Notes: generated by a model not told the origin, from the letters alone. Shown: positions 33,805 to 46,017, counted from the first letter of the stretch. The stretch is 64,000 nucleotides of DNA from Durusdinium trenchii (GCA_963970005.1 CAXAMN010003792.1:1-64000), one strand, 5' to 3'. Made by a program: numbers and translations.

Positions 33805-35577
33805 ATGGGCAGCTCTACGCGCGCCTTGCGCTTGGGCTCGACCCTTCGTGCCTTCTGGCCCATCTCTCAGCCTCGCGCCGGCCAGTCCTCACACTACGAT
33901 GTGGTGGTGGTCGGTGCTGGCAGTGCGGGTGCTCACTTGGCATATCGCTTGTCCACGAATCCCAGCTGCCGGGTGCTGCTGATCGAGGCGGGCAGACAAG
34001 ATAATGCGCTTTGGGTTCACGTGCCCGTCTTCTATTTCAAGGCCATTGGGACTCCTGATTTCGATTGGATGTGGAAGACCGATGGGCCTACGACGGGCCT
34101 AGGTGGACGCAGTTTAGCCTGGCCTCGTGGCAAGGTCTTGGGTGGTTCGTCGTCCTTGAATGGCTTGCTCTACGTGCGAGGCCTGCAATCGGACTATGAC
34201 GCCTGGGCCGTGCAGAATCCTGGATGGAGTTACGAGGAGCTGCTCCCCCACTTCCAATCCTCCGAAGACGCGCCGCCTGAGCTCTCGGACCTCGGCGAGG
34301 CGGCCCCCGACACCCCCACGTTCCGCGGCTCAGGCGGCCCCATGTCTGTGACGGGGAACAGCTACCGCACCGAGCTGTCGGAACGCTGGTCGCAGGCCTG
34401 TGCTGAGGTCTGCCAGGTTCCTCGTGTGCGCGACATGAGTGACGTGGCGGGAGACCAACAGGGAGGTGCTGGAGTGGCATATTTCTCCAACTTCAAAACG
34501 CCGGGTGGCTTCCGCTGTTCCAGTGCCTTGCCATTGCACGAAGTCCGCCACCAACGAAGCAACCTGCATATTTACTGCAAGACTCAGGTGGAACGTCTGG
34601 TCCTTCACGGACAGCGTGTGACCGGAGTGGTGGTCAACGGACAAGAAGTATCTGCTGGAGAAGTGGTTCTCAGCGCAGGCGCCCTGGGCTCTCCACATCT
34701 CTTGCTGCAAAACGGCATCGGTTCACCTGCCAAGCTAGAGGAAGCTGGTGTGAAGTGTGTCCATGATTTGCCTGGGGTTGGGGAAAATCTGCAAGATCAT
34801 TTGCAGTTGAGGCCCAAGTTCCGCGTGCGAGGCACTCCCACCCTGAACTCAGAGGTGGGAGCTTTGGTGAAGTATGCTGTCCAGGGCGGCTACCTGGGGT
34901 GGCTAAAAGCCATGTCCAGCCCCACGGCGTGGCGATGCGGCTGGGAGTTCCTCTGGAATCGTTCCGGTCCAGTGTCCATGGCCGCTTCGCAGGTCTGCGC
35001 CTTCGTGCCCAGCCGGATCTGCGACGTCACGGCCACAACACGGTCCAAGCCGCCGGATTTGCAGTTCCACTTCCAACCCTTGAGCACTCGAGCTTTGGAG
35101 GGCACGGCAGCAGTGCACTTGGATGACTTCGATGCCTTCACCGCCTCGGTGTGCATCTTGCGGCCCGAGAGCCGAGGACGGGTGGCGCTGCGCCGGGATG
35201 GATCGCTGTGCATCTCCCCCCACTATCTGTCCACGGACCACGACCAGCGCTTGGCGCTGCGCAGCCTGGAGCTGGCGCGCGAGGTGGCACAGCACCCACT
35301 GCTGCGTGAGATCGGCGCGGAGGAGGTGGATCCACCGGCGGAGACCAATCTGGACCACGCCCGGAGGGTGGCGGAGACCATCTATCATCCAGCTGGGACG
35401 TGCAAAATGGGTCCAAGCAGTGATGAAGAAGCCGTGGTGGATAATGAGCTGAGAGTGCATGGTTTGGAGGGTCTACGCATTGTTGACTGCTCCATCATGC
35501 CAACAATCACTTCCGGGAATACGCATGTGCCTACAGTGATGATAGCAGAGAAGGCTGCGAGACTTATTGGTACCTGA
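33805..35577 (+). CDS. GMC-family FAD oxidoreductase (choline-dehydrogenase-like)
   Basis: From the ATG at 33805 the protein has 590 residues, the usual length. The frame is open back to an ATG at 33586, but family similarity begins at YDVVVVGAGSAGAHLAYRL, so 33805 is preferred; its arginine-rich, acid-free first 30 residues could be an organelle-targeting peptide. FAD site: GAGSAG at 37-42 and LLIEAGR. GMC signature 1: WPRGKVLGGSSSLNG. Signature 2: GALGSPHLLLQNGIG, with Asn where Ser is usual. Active site: His528 in HPAGTCKMG and His574 in SGNTHVPTVMIAEKAA, the His/His form of the pair. These enzymes oxidise alcohol groups, such as choline, glucose or long-chain alcohols, with bound FAD; the substrate is not readable here. 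No introns in 1.8 kb, in contrast with its neighbours. Minus-strand frames over it are shadows. Confidence 0.93.
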   Translation: MGSSTRALRLGSTLRAFWPISQPRAGQSSHYDVVVVGAGSAGAHLAYRLSTNPSCRVLLIEAGRQDNALWVHVPVFYFKAIGTPDFDWMWKTDGPTTGLGGRSLAWPRGKVLGGSSSLNGLLYVRGLQSDYDAWAVQNPGWSYEELLPHFQSSEDAPPELSDLGEAAPDTPTFRGSGGPMSVTGNSYRTELSERWSQACAEVCQVPRVRDMSDVAGDQQGGAGVAYFSNFKTPGGFRCSSALPLHEVRHQRSNLHIYCKTQVERLVLHGQRVTGVVVNGQEVSAGEVVLSAGALGSPHLLLQNGIGSPAKLEEAGVKCVHDLPGVGENLQDHLQLRPKFRVRGTPTLNSEVGALVKYAVQGGYLGWLKAMSSPTAWRCGWEFLWNRSGPVSMAASQVCAFVPSRICDVTATTRSKPPDLQFHFQPLSTRALEGTAAVHLDDFDAFTASVCILRPESRGRVALRRDGSLCISPHYLSTDHDQRLALRSLELAREVAQHPLLREIGAEEVDPPAETNLDHARRVAETIYHPAGTCKMGPSSDEEAVVDNELRVHGLEGLRIVDCSIMPTITSGNTHVPTVMIAEKAARLIGT

Positions 35578-36040
35578 GTGCTTTCCGTGTCGCTTCTTCC
35601 ACTCGCTTCTTCCACGAAGCATGAAGGAAGCTGCATTCTGAGGAATGTGTCGCAAGCCGAGTATATGGGATGCGATTCCGATTATGTCTCACAGATCTAG
35701 GATGGTTTGTTTGATACATCCCTGGCTTGAGCCACGGCCTGAAGAATCCACATGCAAATCAAAAGGTGGACATGAGCAAAGGTCAAAGCACACATGACCA
35801 AGAGGCTTAAGGCATCAGATCCTGAGGATGACCTCACATAAGCATGATGCCACTGGAGAGGTGTTGGCACATTTTGAGCTGCGAGTGGATCAACTGGGCC
35901 TTTTAAATGTTTTTTGGCCTGTCGGCGACCTCGTCTTCCCGCATTCTGATTCGCATGTCCTGGTCTTTCCCGCATGTCTTTGGCTCCCAGGCGGAAATTT
36001 GATAGGCCAATGATAGGGGAAAGTCATGAATACCCAGCTA
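35578..36040. other. Intergenic stretch
   Basis: Contains GTGGCTCAAG on the minus strand (35725-35734), a nine-base partial match to the spliced leader that is probably chance. No exon seen. Confidence 0.35.
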
Positions 36041-36078
36041 TTCCATCACAGAGGTTCGCCTTCCATCACAGAGGTTCG
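36041..36078. repeat. Direct repeat of 18 bases upstream of a small ORF
   Basis: TTCCATCACAGAGGTTCG occurs at 36041-36058 and again at 36061-36078, just ahead of the ATG at 36095. Confidence 0.9.
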
Positions 36079-36094
36079 GTTCGTCTTCATCGCC

Positions 36095-36238
36095 ATGGCT
36101 GCTTTGCGTGATCTTCTTTTGGTTGGCCTGGTGACCTTCGTCGCCAGTGCCGGTGTGGAAACCACGTGGGGGCCTTGGACCGGGCCTTGGGGTGACATGA
36201 AAGACGCACCTGTCCAACAGTGGAACTTCCATGAATGA
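36095..36238 (+). CDS. Possible 47-residue secreted peptide (or signal-peptide exon)
   Basis: The ATG has a good context (CGCCATGG). The peptide starts MAALRDLLLVGLVTFVASAG, a textbook signal sequence with a cleavage-like ASA|G, followed by a short tryptophan/proline-rich part with an internal doublet (GPWTGPWGD) and ends WNFHE. It could be a complete small secreted peptide, or the first exon of a longer secretory gene such as the helical gene that begins about 1 kb downstream. No family recognised. Confidence 0.35.
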   Translation: MAALRDLLLVGLVTFVASAGVETTWGPWTGPWGDMKDAPVQQWNFHE

Positions 36239-36239
36239 A

Positions 36240-37289
36240 GGTCGTTGAGTTGAGGCCTGTTCTTAACATCTCCTGGCTATCAGAGTCTATTGGAATGGGT
36301 CCAAGTGCTACAGTTGGAAGCAAGATGGAAGACCACACCAGTCACCAGTGAGCTGTGAGCTGGTTTTTGTGTCGCTCATCCACGCTACCAACTGCCCCAT
36401 GTGCTTCAAGAGCCAGATAAATCCTTTGCATCAAACGACTTCAGTCAGGGGTATGGCATGGTTCTTTTTCAACAATTGGATACAATAGGATACAATACGC
36501 ACGTCAGTCTTTTGAGACATCAAGTTGGCTTCGTGGGAACGTTATTTTTGCGATTTGACTGCAGTACAACACGTCCGAATGGTTTCCGCAACAAGATTCC
36601 GATGTATACAACTAGATCAACTAGGCCAGTGGCTTGTGGGCTCTGCGGTTGATTGGGGATGCACATGGGAAGCTGAAGTGACCACATCTATAGGGGGTAC
36701 TAACAATCCAGAGAAACCATGGAGGTCACCTGGATTTAAGATCAGGTTCTCCTTGTCACCCACCAACGGCCCAGTTGGTCATGTCTCAAAAAAGGGAGAT
36801 GCCCTCAGTCCGACTGCTAGTAACTAGTAGGATGAAGAGACTGGGGCCTCAATTCGAGATACACCCCTGCTGCTGCTGCTGCTGCTGAAGAAAGACACAT
36901 GAACGGGCACGTTCGATGAGGCCCAGTTCAGAAATGCGGGAAAAGACGTACCAAGGTGCCTTGGTTGTGGATGGGACGATACTGGGGTCTGGTGAAGTAC
37001 CACCTTCCAGCACGAAGCATCCACAGCTCTTTCATATCCTTTTCCTGTGAAGACTTAGCATTCTGCTAGGTATACACATTGGTTTGTGCCAGAATGAATT
37101 TTGAAAGCCTGTGATGATTTTCAAGTAATGTGTGGGCTGCAGGTTCAAACATCATTTGATCACGTGTAGAGGGTTTGTCCTCCACTTGAAGTATGAAAGT
37201 TTAAATCGTTTACTGCATACTGTTGTGTGCTCAGGCAACAATTCCGCGCGAGAGGGACACTGAAAGATAGAAAATTGCTGCGCTTGCAG
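36240..37289. other. Stretch without recognised exons
   Basis: Holds a CTG triplet run (36867-36887) and ATAGGATACAATA words near 36481. No domain seen in either strand. Confidence 0.35.
36867..36887. repeat. CTG triplet run
   Basis: Seven CTG units. Confidence 0.9.
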
Positions 37290-39700
37290 GTGCTGCAGAG
37301 TCTGCAAAGAAGGCTCTGCAGGATATTGTGGACTTGGGCAACTCTGATGCTCAACTGCAAGATCACTGACTGACAATGTCGAACAACTGTGAGCAAGAAA
37401 CTGCAAAGACTTGGTCTCCAATTTCTTGCTTGCGCACGTTTCTTTCTTTGTTGCGTTGGCAAAACCATCGCTCGAAGTCATGCGAAGAGTGCCAAGAGTG
37501 CACGGAGCGCACGTGTGTGGCATGCGATGAGGTGGAGAGCAAAGCTCGCAAGTCCCTGGCAGCCTGGAGCTCAGTGGAGCGAAGAGTTCAGACCCATGGT
37601 AGTTCTGGAGTCCTGAAAAGGACCGGGCAACTTGTTGGATGCTTTGGTGTCCTGGCTTGTTGGATACCTCTATATATTGGTTCCAGCAATTCGGGAGTGT
37701 CCACTCATCACCGGATCCTACGCCCAAACCCTGCGGAATGCACGATCTCCGGGCGGATCGCGGCGGCGACCTCAGGACAAAGCGAAGGAGGCAGAGCAAC
37801 GGGCAGAGCGGGGGCTCCTGGAGACAAACTTCAGTTCTGGTTGAGGCTCTGCATCCGAAGAAGCTCGTCATAAGGGTTTTCAGTTCTCCCGGAGGGCGAC
37901 TGGAGACACTATATACTGCTTTCGATCCGGCTACTGCTGCTGCTGCTGCTGATCTTGATCTTGATCCTTTTGATCCTTTTGATCCTTTTGATCCTTTCGA
38001 TCCTTTCGATCCTTTCGATCCTTTCGATCCTTTCGATCCTTTCGATCCTTTCGATGCATCTCCACCGCTTCGGTTCAGATGTTCCGGCACTTCACGCTTC
38101 CGACTTCCTCGTTTCGTCCCAAATTCGATTCGAGAGGTGTCTGCCTTTGGGGGACGAGCCATGTCACCTTGGGAGGTCCTTTCGAAGGATTGTTGAACCA
38201 GTTTTACTAGCATCCCTCCCATGAATGCGGAAGTGGATGGCATGGCCCATTGGAAGACTCTTTTCCTCTACTAACAGGGAGGCTTTCCACTTGCATGATC
38301 CTGAAGGAAATATCATTTCCAACCTATGGCAGGCCTGCGGGGCTGTCTAGAGTCTAGACATCCGAGAAAAGACCCTTGGAAGCCTTGGAATCTCATTGCT
38401 CCAGGGGTTTGCCAATCTGACGCAGTCAAACATCTCTGACAAGTCCGTTTTTTGGTTTCTGCGTATCAGAACAATAAAGCCCTCCCTGTACGATGGGGAG
38501 ATTGCTCACTCTTAATCCCCTGCTCTTTGATCCTGGATGGTAACTCCAGCTTGCAAAGCTCAGACCCCTCATTGACACACGACAACCTAGGAAGTTTCAA
38601 AGGCCACAAGCTGGCGAGCTGGTGCTGGAGGTGTTTCCATCCTGGCTGCTTCCACCCATCCGATGCCTAAGCCAAGCCTATCCGCACCCAGTCTCCCCGC
38701 CGAACCGCAGCGAGCAGCCCGTCCTCTTCCGGCGCGTGGAAGGTCGGAGCTGTCCATCAGCAAGAAGGAGCTCTCGGAGCATTTCGTCTCCCTTCAGAAG
38801 GCGAGGGCTTCGTCCAACCGGTGCGCGGCGCCTTGTTCTCTCAAACTGCGCGCGCGCGCGGGTTTGCGTGTGTCGTCTCCCGTTTTGGGTCGTGGTCGGA
38901 TGTCCGGAGGACGAAGATGTGGACAAGCCGTGGCTATGGCATTAGGTCTAAGGGAAGCTGTAGGGTTTTGCTATACAGTTTCGGGTTGTAGGGTCAGGAA
39001 GCCAGGTCTTGGCCTAGACTGTGCCCACGGGTGGCCGGGACGCGCCCCACCGGGGGTCCGCCGCCCCTTTCACGCTGCCCCGTGCAGGAGGCTGCTGCTG
39101 AGGTGGGCAAGTCTCGGTTGGACGCTGCCCAAGAAACTCTGCGTGCCATGGAGGAGACTGGTCCCAGTTTTGGATGTTTTGGTTTCAAACGGTTCGATCT
39201 GGGGGGGGCCTGGAGGAGCTAGTCTTGAACACCAAACGAACATAGCCCAAAAAGGGCCTAGCTGGTCTCTGTTTACTCCACCTTCGAATGTTAGGTTTGT
39301 GCTCTTTGTCAGGCCCAGCCCGCCCCTTCGAATGTGGCAGATGCACTGCAAATGCTTGGAGTCCAGTCCAGACTGGAACCCCCGCGGTCCGAGCGACCAG
39401 GAGGCCGACGAACGCTTGCAGAGGCTGTCCCAGCGCACTGCACGGGAGTTGGAGCATGCTTCCAGGGGCGCTGAGGAGCTTCCAGAAAGCCCTGCGGTCG
39501 GTGGGTCAGATTGTTTTTATAAGTAAAGTGACCCAGAGAGAGCTCCTTTGAGGATGTCTCAAAAATCATTTGCTGGACGGTTTGCCAGGTCCCTCATTTT
39601 GATATATATATATATAATATATGTATATGCTGTATATGTATATATATATACTGTATACATATGTATACACATATAATTCATGATTATTTACCTATCTCTA

Positions 39701-39733
<33 letters not shown>

Positions 39734-42429
39734 TTCATTATTTCAAGCTTGTTTGGCTTTGGCTCGATCTTGTCTTGGTTTCTAGGCATTTATTTAGTTG
39801 CGTGTTTTGTGCACCAGCGTGAGGACCTTGGGCGTGATAGTGCCCGTGATGTGCAGGAGCAGGCCGGGGGCAGTAGGGCACGGATCATTGCTTATACAAG
39901 TGTAAGTCCCAACTACTTTTCCTCAACGCGCTGGTAGTTTGGCAAACCCATATGCCATTCACCAACATGACCTCCCCGCCCCAATCGCTCCTAAAACCAT
40001 TGAAGCTTCACCGGCTCCCAGGCGGACCGCATGGCTCGGGTGGCGCGCAGCAAGACGGACCACCTCTCGCGGGTGGCGCGGAGGTATGACCTGCCCGACC
40101 TCTCGGAGAGGAGGGGCCGGACGGGCGTGGGTGGAGACGCTGCTGCAGTCTTCACCCGTTGGTTTTCGACGACCCGTCGAGGTTGACGACTGGCACCGGG
40201 TGATCCGAGTCGTTGGCGTCGTTGAGTCGTTGGCGCCGGCGCTTGCTGGAGCCGAGTGTTTCGCCCGGCATTCGAAGTCCAGAACTGAAAGAAAGGAGGA
40301 TTCAGATCGCTCAGATAGGAGAACACTCAGCAGAGCTGGACTTTCACTTTGGGTGCTCGGAGAAGGATCTCTGACTCTTCCGACTCTTTTGTGACCACCA
40401 GGATGGACCGTGCTGCGGAGGAGGCAGCGCGAAAGGTGCAGGACGCCTCAGAACGAGGTGCGTGTGGACCGGCGACCAGTGCGATGTCCCCACCAATTTC
40501 GCTTCGGCATGCGTAAGGAGCTTGACGTGATGCCAACATACTAGTACATGAAAGCTTATAGTTACTAGTTTCTTTTTCTTGCACACCACGGCATACAATA
40601 CACAAAATCCCAGCCCTGAAAACAGATATTGGGTCTTGTGGCAAAATGCACCATGTTTAGTTTAGAAGGAACAAACCCCGCTCTGCCTTGCGGGGCCCTG
40701 GGTTCGTTGAACACAGAAGACGCCGCGCTTCTGTTCTACTTGTAGGTGCCCGTGTGACGGAAGATGCCGCGCGTGAGCTTCCCAGGCATTGGGCCGAAGC
40801 AGGGGTGGCGGCAGTAGATCTATTATAGTGGATGGTTGATGAACAACCGGTAAAGCGATTCTGGTTGGGGGGTTTCATTAGTCAAGAATACATTAGGTGC
40901 CTTCAAAAAGAATCTATATGAAGAAAGGGTCAGATTTCAGAATTTTCGGGACCAGCGAGGTTGCAAGGTTTTGATGTGGAACTTAACAGCACTGGTTCAA
41001 CATCCCTCAGGAACTTTACCGTCATCCTTCACCCACTCCCACTGTCAAGCGCACATCCTATGCAGAGTAGTAGGTTTCACGTTCTGGATAGCGCAGTTTT
41101 CAACCTTCTGCAGCGAGAGTTACCAGGACGCGATCAAACTTTTTCACACATGTGTAAAACCAAACGCACGGTGGCTCGCTGTCCAGCGCCACAGGGAGTT
41201 CAGCAAAAACCAGAAGAAGGCGAGTCGATGGTTGGAAAGGGCGCTTCACTTGCGTAACGCCTAGGCTAAGGTTTTTGCCAACAGCATTTAGTACCAGGTT
41301 CCTGTAAGTCAGATAAATGCCCTTTGCTATTGATTGATTGTAGCTCCCCCACAACAATCCTGGTGAACGGACTGAACAGAGAAAGTGCGGATGGCACGAA
41401 GCCGACATGGAACGAAAAAACTTTCGACAAGACACTCTATTGGTTTGCGCTGCAGTTGCTTCCGCACTCGCACGCATTGCTTCCGCACCACACGTCAGGA
41501 GGAGCATGCGCGTCAGCGTGCCATTGAGGATACGCGAGAGCTGATCCGCTCCGCTAAGCAGGCGCTGGGGAGGGCGAAAAGGGGGGAGAAGTGGCGCTCC
41601 GGTCTTCCTCAACCATTGGACCAGGGTGCTGTTGTTCAGGCAAATTGGGCCTGGAAGGACATGATTTGCATCGCACGCATGAGGACCGTGCTGTTTGGAC
41701 CATCCTGGTTCGCAGGGCGGTGCAGCTCCAGTCACCCTTGTCGCTGACGACGGCAATGCACGACACTCAGCATGCTGACAGAGGAAGCTTCCAGACGCAG
41801 GATAAACAGATTGAGGGCGCAACCCAGAAGCTAGTACTGTATTTGAGCCTTGACCATCTTTACCTGACTGGTAAAGCATTGCAGCACATTCGCAGCCGTT
41901 GCACAGCTGGTGTGGACTGGAACAGATGAGACTTTGGCCAAGGTCTTGGCACTCGTAGTGCTTGCAGCGGTGGCAGGAAGGGTTGCAGCGAGTGAGTTGA
42001 GAGAAACCCAGCGCTTGGGGTGTAATTATTTTCCTTCCGAGCCCTCTGACTCTTCGGTTTGGGGCTCTTTTGAGGCTCTCTTCGTCCCACCTGAAGTCTT
42101 CGGGGTGTCACAAAACGCCCCAAACGCCGTTGTCCGAGAACGCTCATGCTGACGTGGGCTTCCGGCCGCTGACGTACGTTTTTTTGTGGGGAATCCTGCT
42201 GGCTGCTGACCCACAGGTGGAGGGTGTACAGAGTACTCTTGAGTCGTTTTCTAAGGGTGACCAGTCGTGTGACATGGTGAGAGGAGCTGCATCTGCGGCC
42301 GTGGCCGCATACGTCATGCGGCGCAATGACAATGACATCGAGGCGAAGAGCCTTTCAGAGAACATGCTGTCGAGACATGACATGGGGTTTGACTGGGGAA
42401 CGAGAAAGAACAAAGAAATCTTAGAATGA
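37290..42429 (+). CDS. Multi-exon protein of charged amphipathic helices
   Basis: Many short plus-strand exons code for alanine/glutamate/arginine-rich helices. 37290 on: AAESAKKALQDIVDLGNSDA. About 37540: EVESKARKSLAAWSSVERRV. About 37765: DKAKEAEQRAERGLLE. About 38750: SELSISKKELSEHFVSLQKA. About 39085: QEAAAEVGKSRLDAAQETLR. About 39395: QEADERLQRLSQRTAREL. About 39815: REDLGRDSARDVQEQAGG. 40402-40457: MDRAAEEAARKVQDASER; its GT donor (40458) joins in phase to 40746 (GARVTEDAARELPRHWAEAG). 41498 on: QRAIEDTRELIRSAKQALGR. About 41920: ETLAKVLALVVLAAVAGR, hydrophobic. The last exon, after CCCACAG at about 42216, runs VEGVQSTLESFSKGD to NKEILE and stops at 42427-42429. The pattern resembles LEA-like or coiled-coil proteins made of repeated helical modules, one per exon. 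Only one exon pair was phase-checked; the extent and unity of the gene are inferred. Confidence 0.45.
37951..38055. repeat. 9-base tandem array (GATCCTTTT/GATCCTTTC)
   Basis: About eleven units: two GATCTT-type starts, then GATCCTTTT copies, then a homogenised block of GATCCTTTC copies. It reads as DPF repeats on plus and KGS repeats on minus, preceded by a CTG run. It probably lies in an intron of the helical gene; the long minus-strand frame across it is a shadow. Confidence 0.85.
39601..39732. repeat. TA and TC microsatellite cluster
   Basis: TATATA runs mixed with TGTATA words (39601-39675), then a TC run and another TA run (39690-39730). Confidence 0.85.
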
Positions 42430-44694
42430 CGAGTAGGAATGACCGCTCCTTAGAACGAAAGCTGTTCCATTTCTACCTCCCTAGGTTCCTAGAATTTCCT
42501 AGATGGAATGTTTGGATGAACTCCCACTGGTCATTTTGAATCGCATTGCTGCACTATCATTAGTTACATAGTTGCGGAAAATGCCACCGCGACCCGTCCG
42601 GCTTCGCAGGACAAGTATTTGTGGCTTTCCTGCATTTTACATGGAGTGTCTTGTTTCGCTCCAATCTGAAAGAACTGAGGTTGGTGGTTTGAGTTCCCGT
42701 TCGGTGCCTCAAGAGTCTGCGCTTCGGACTCAGTCAGAGGGCCGGAGATGTGTCGTAAGAATCTTTGGTCTGAGAAAAAGGAGGACTTTTGAGGGCATCG
42801 CAGCATCGCTGCGATCCTGAAAAATTCTGAGAGACGAGTCCTTTTGAGTTGACGATGCCTGTGATGACTCTGTGATGACCTCTCTTCAGGAGGGAAAAGA
42901 GAGACACTGACAGACGCCCCGGGGCACGCAGCATGGTCTTGGCTGCGCCCAGGTACTGGGACGATTCCTCGTGGGAGTCGTGTGGCAGCCCGGGGGTCTA
43001 CGGTTTGTGGGGAAAACGAAAGAACGGCGTCAAGCGGAGTCCTTAAGAAATGGTTTTGCAGAGCAACCTAGGAGCAATCATGTTCTATGTTCTTTTGTGG
43101 GGATCAATGGGAGGTTTTACAGCGCAAACCTAAACTTTTGAGACATGCTAGAATGTAGTATAAGTGGACATCAGGACAGACATATGTTGTGTTCACCATG
43201 TCCTGTCCTCATCCGGGCGTTTTCAAGCAAAAAAGATCACCGATTCATCGATCCGTCTCTGTGGTCCGGTGGTTCGGTTGATGGGAAGAAGAAGCACGTT
43301 GCTTCAGCCACCGACAGTTGTTGCCACGTTGGCGGCGGTGCTTGTCAGTTGTTGCCACGTTTTCACTGCTCTGTAGGCACCTTGCTTCAGCCATGAGCAT
43401 TTTGGGAGAAAAGGCCTGCCTCGATAGACTCGTCAGTTGTGCTTTGGGCGTAGGATGGGCTGGACGCACAGCCCAGTAAAGGCAGGCTTTCCTTATCCTC
43501 CCTTGTCTTCTTTTTTCCGGTGCCATGACCTACAACATCCTACAACCACCTACAACCACCTGTTGTGAAGTATGTTGTGAACAGCTGAACATCTCACGCC
43601 CGCTGTCAAGGATCAACCACTCTTGAGTCATTGGGGGGCCGAGCAAGGACTTCAGTGCAGCCTTCTGAATCGTGCGGGATCAAATCCATCATTTTGTTTC
43701 TTGAAGGCTCGAAGACTCTTATTCTCAAAAGGTAGTTTTGAGCCTTTTGGGGAAGATCATGAAGGTTGCAGCTGATGATTTTTGACGCCCATTGGAACGC
43801 GCACTATGAAAGGCATTTGCCAAGCACATAATGCCGCGCGGTTTCCCCGTACAGATGCAATCTAGGTATCAATTCAATCGAGGTGAGTCGGCCAAGACAC
43901 AGATTGATTGACATTGACAACTGCATCAACAGGAATGCCGAACGCAAATACGACCTTGTCGAGCTTTGATCACGTTGACAACCAGTGCTTTGCCTGTGCT
44001 GTCTGTCCAAAAAGTCTGGGCACGGCCCATGTCTCGTTGCTTTTGCCCAAGTTTCCAGAAAGCGGTCTTGCGAGAAAGTGCGCAAGTGCACTTCCCCAAG
44101 TTCAACTAGCAGATCTTTTTGACTGAATGTACTTTGTCATTGCACTAACACTGGGGGGATCTTCTTGTTTACTGACAATGGATAGGACACCAAAACTTAC
44201 AAGAGCCCTCACCCAACAAGCTACAGTTGCAGGGTTGCCCTTCACACCATACAAATAGCCAAGTTTCAATCATCCCACAGATACTGTAGTTCCAAAAATA
44301 GATGCAGTAAAAAGAAACATCCTCTCAAAGAATGCATTGGACATCGTTTCTCTCTTTTTGGGGTATGTCATGTGTCTAGATGAAGAGACCATGATCTCCT
44401 TTGTGGCTTGCTTCTGGAGACTCGTTGTGCTTCCATGTACAGGGCTTGAGCTGACACATGTTGGCTTCGCGGACGAAACAGTGGAATCCTCTGAAGTTCG
44501 GCACGGTTCCACCTCAGTTGGTTGTGAATGTGGGTATGTGGATATGGCCAGAAACGCAGGTACCACAAGTTTAGTTGACCTTTTCTTGACTGGTGTGGCA
44601 TAGGTGGGCCCCGTTGCTTCTGGCCACAGCCGGTTCCTCATCCAACGGGAACTTGGACTACTGACGGCAGCCAACTTCGAACCCTCAAGCAGCC
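42430..44694. other. Gene-poor stretch
   Basis: No firm gene. Short direct repeats: TTGTTGCCACGTT twice at 43319-43363 and CTACAACCACC units at 43535-43560. Open frames at 44270-44674 on both strands lack domains. Confidence 0.35.
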
Positions 44695-44826
44695 ATGGAT
44701 CCAGAGACTGATGACACCTATGTGAGCAAGACCTTAGAGAGTTTGCGGAGACGCTTGTTTGCTCAGAGGCTTCGTTTGGAGGAAGGTCTACTCCAAGTTA
44801 GATCAGAGGAACAGAGTAGCTGCTGA
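44695..44826 (+). CDS. Small ORF, charged helix, unknown
   Basis: 43 codons from ATG (MDPETDDTYVSKTLESLRRR, then LFAQRLRLEEGLLQ) with the look of an N-terminal helix of a larger protein. It stops at TGA after EEQSSC. It may be the first exon of a gene or a retroelement scrap. No family recognised. Confidence 0.2.
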   Translation: MDPETDDTYVSKTLESLRRRLFAQRLRLEEGLLQVRSEEQSSC

Positions 44827-45738
44827 GTCGAGTAGCCAGGAACAGAGGGGACAACGCCCTCAGTGAGTGACTGCTTGCGTGACATGTGCAAGTTCCAAGG
44901 CCGTTTGCGCCCTGCCCCCAACAACTCTAGGTACATTGAAAGTGGTTACTCTAGGGGACCAGCTGGTCTCTATGCCCTCTGGTTATGTTGCACATCCCGC
45001 TGACGGTTGCGGGAAATGGATAGACCAATAATTTTCCTGGCGGTCCCCTATGTCCAAACGGGTCCATTCCTGTTGCTGCATCAACACAACATAACATCAC
45101 AGGTGCAGCATTTGATCGGCACAAGAACAGTTCGAACCTTTTGATCGAACTGGGACCCCAAACCTCAGCGGCGACCCAACATTTTGACAGCAGATCAATG
45201 TTCTTTGCGATCGGATGGAGTTTCTAGTAAGTATTGTGTTCGGTCCACCCCAAAACTAGGTCGTGTCTTGAGATCGGAAAAAACATCCGGCCTCAGTTGA
45301 ACAGGTTGGAAAGAAAACCATCCGCTGGGATGTCTTTTTCGAAAGGGAAAACGCATGCACACGGTCGATCCGTTGGTTTTTTTGTCGGGAGCTGCCATGC
45401 TCCAGCTCCTCAGGAGCTCAGGAGCAGCTCACGGCTGCTGATGGCCCCTTTCCGCTGGCTGAAGAGGAGGTCGAGCACTTTGGCACTTCGCAGAGACTTG
45501 GAGTTGGGTTCACTTCGCGAGGGGTCCAGGCAGCTTCATGGACCATTTTTCGTTGATTGAGAATAGACAGGTCCTTGACCTTGGTCTTCCAGAGAATATG
45601 GGGCCGTCACATTTGGCTTTCTCCCAGGGTTTCCAACAAATTCCAAGGTCGGTCCATCGGCGGTTTAGTGCAGTCTACGGCATGCCTCCCCCGGGTTACT
45701 TGTTTGCCTGTCATGCTCTCCCGGGCACATGTTTTCTT

Positions 45739-46017
45739 GCATATATATATATATAGTACAATTATATATATATACATACAATGTCTGGCTACGTCCGACC
45801 TCGGCGAGACACAGGAAAACTGTTCAGCCCGTTTGAGGAGATATCTTTGCTACCAGAAGGGCCCGAACAGCCTGACCTGCCACACCCTGCCGGAGTTCTT
45901 CAGCGACAGCTTCGCTCGACACACGGACAAGGACTTCCTGGCCTCCCGGCGCAAGAAACGCCGAACGCCAGAGGGGAGCAAAAAGGCAAACTTATATAAC
46001 ATATATATATATATATA
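45739..46017. repeat. TA runs flanking the first synthetase exon
   Basis: TATATA runs at 45739-45779 and again at 45995-46017 on either side of a coding exon. Confidence 0.8.

Noticed and set aside
34088-35460. Several open frames antisense or shifted to the GMC gene
   Set aside because: Shadows in a GC-rich coding region; the GMC frame has the family motifs.
35725-35734. Minus-strand GTGGCTCAAG as a spliced-leader relic
   Set aside because: Only nine bases match the leader end, within chance for this length.
37152-38243. 363-codon minus-strand frame with KGS repeats
   Set aside because: It runs across the 9-base array and is antisense to coding-like plus-strand exons with alternating frames; composition outside the repeat is not protein-like.
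44270-44674. 134-codon minus-strand frame and its plus-strand partner
   Set aside because: Neither shows a domain, splice borders or convincing composition.
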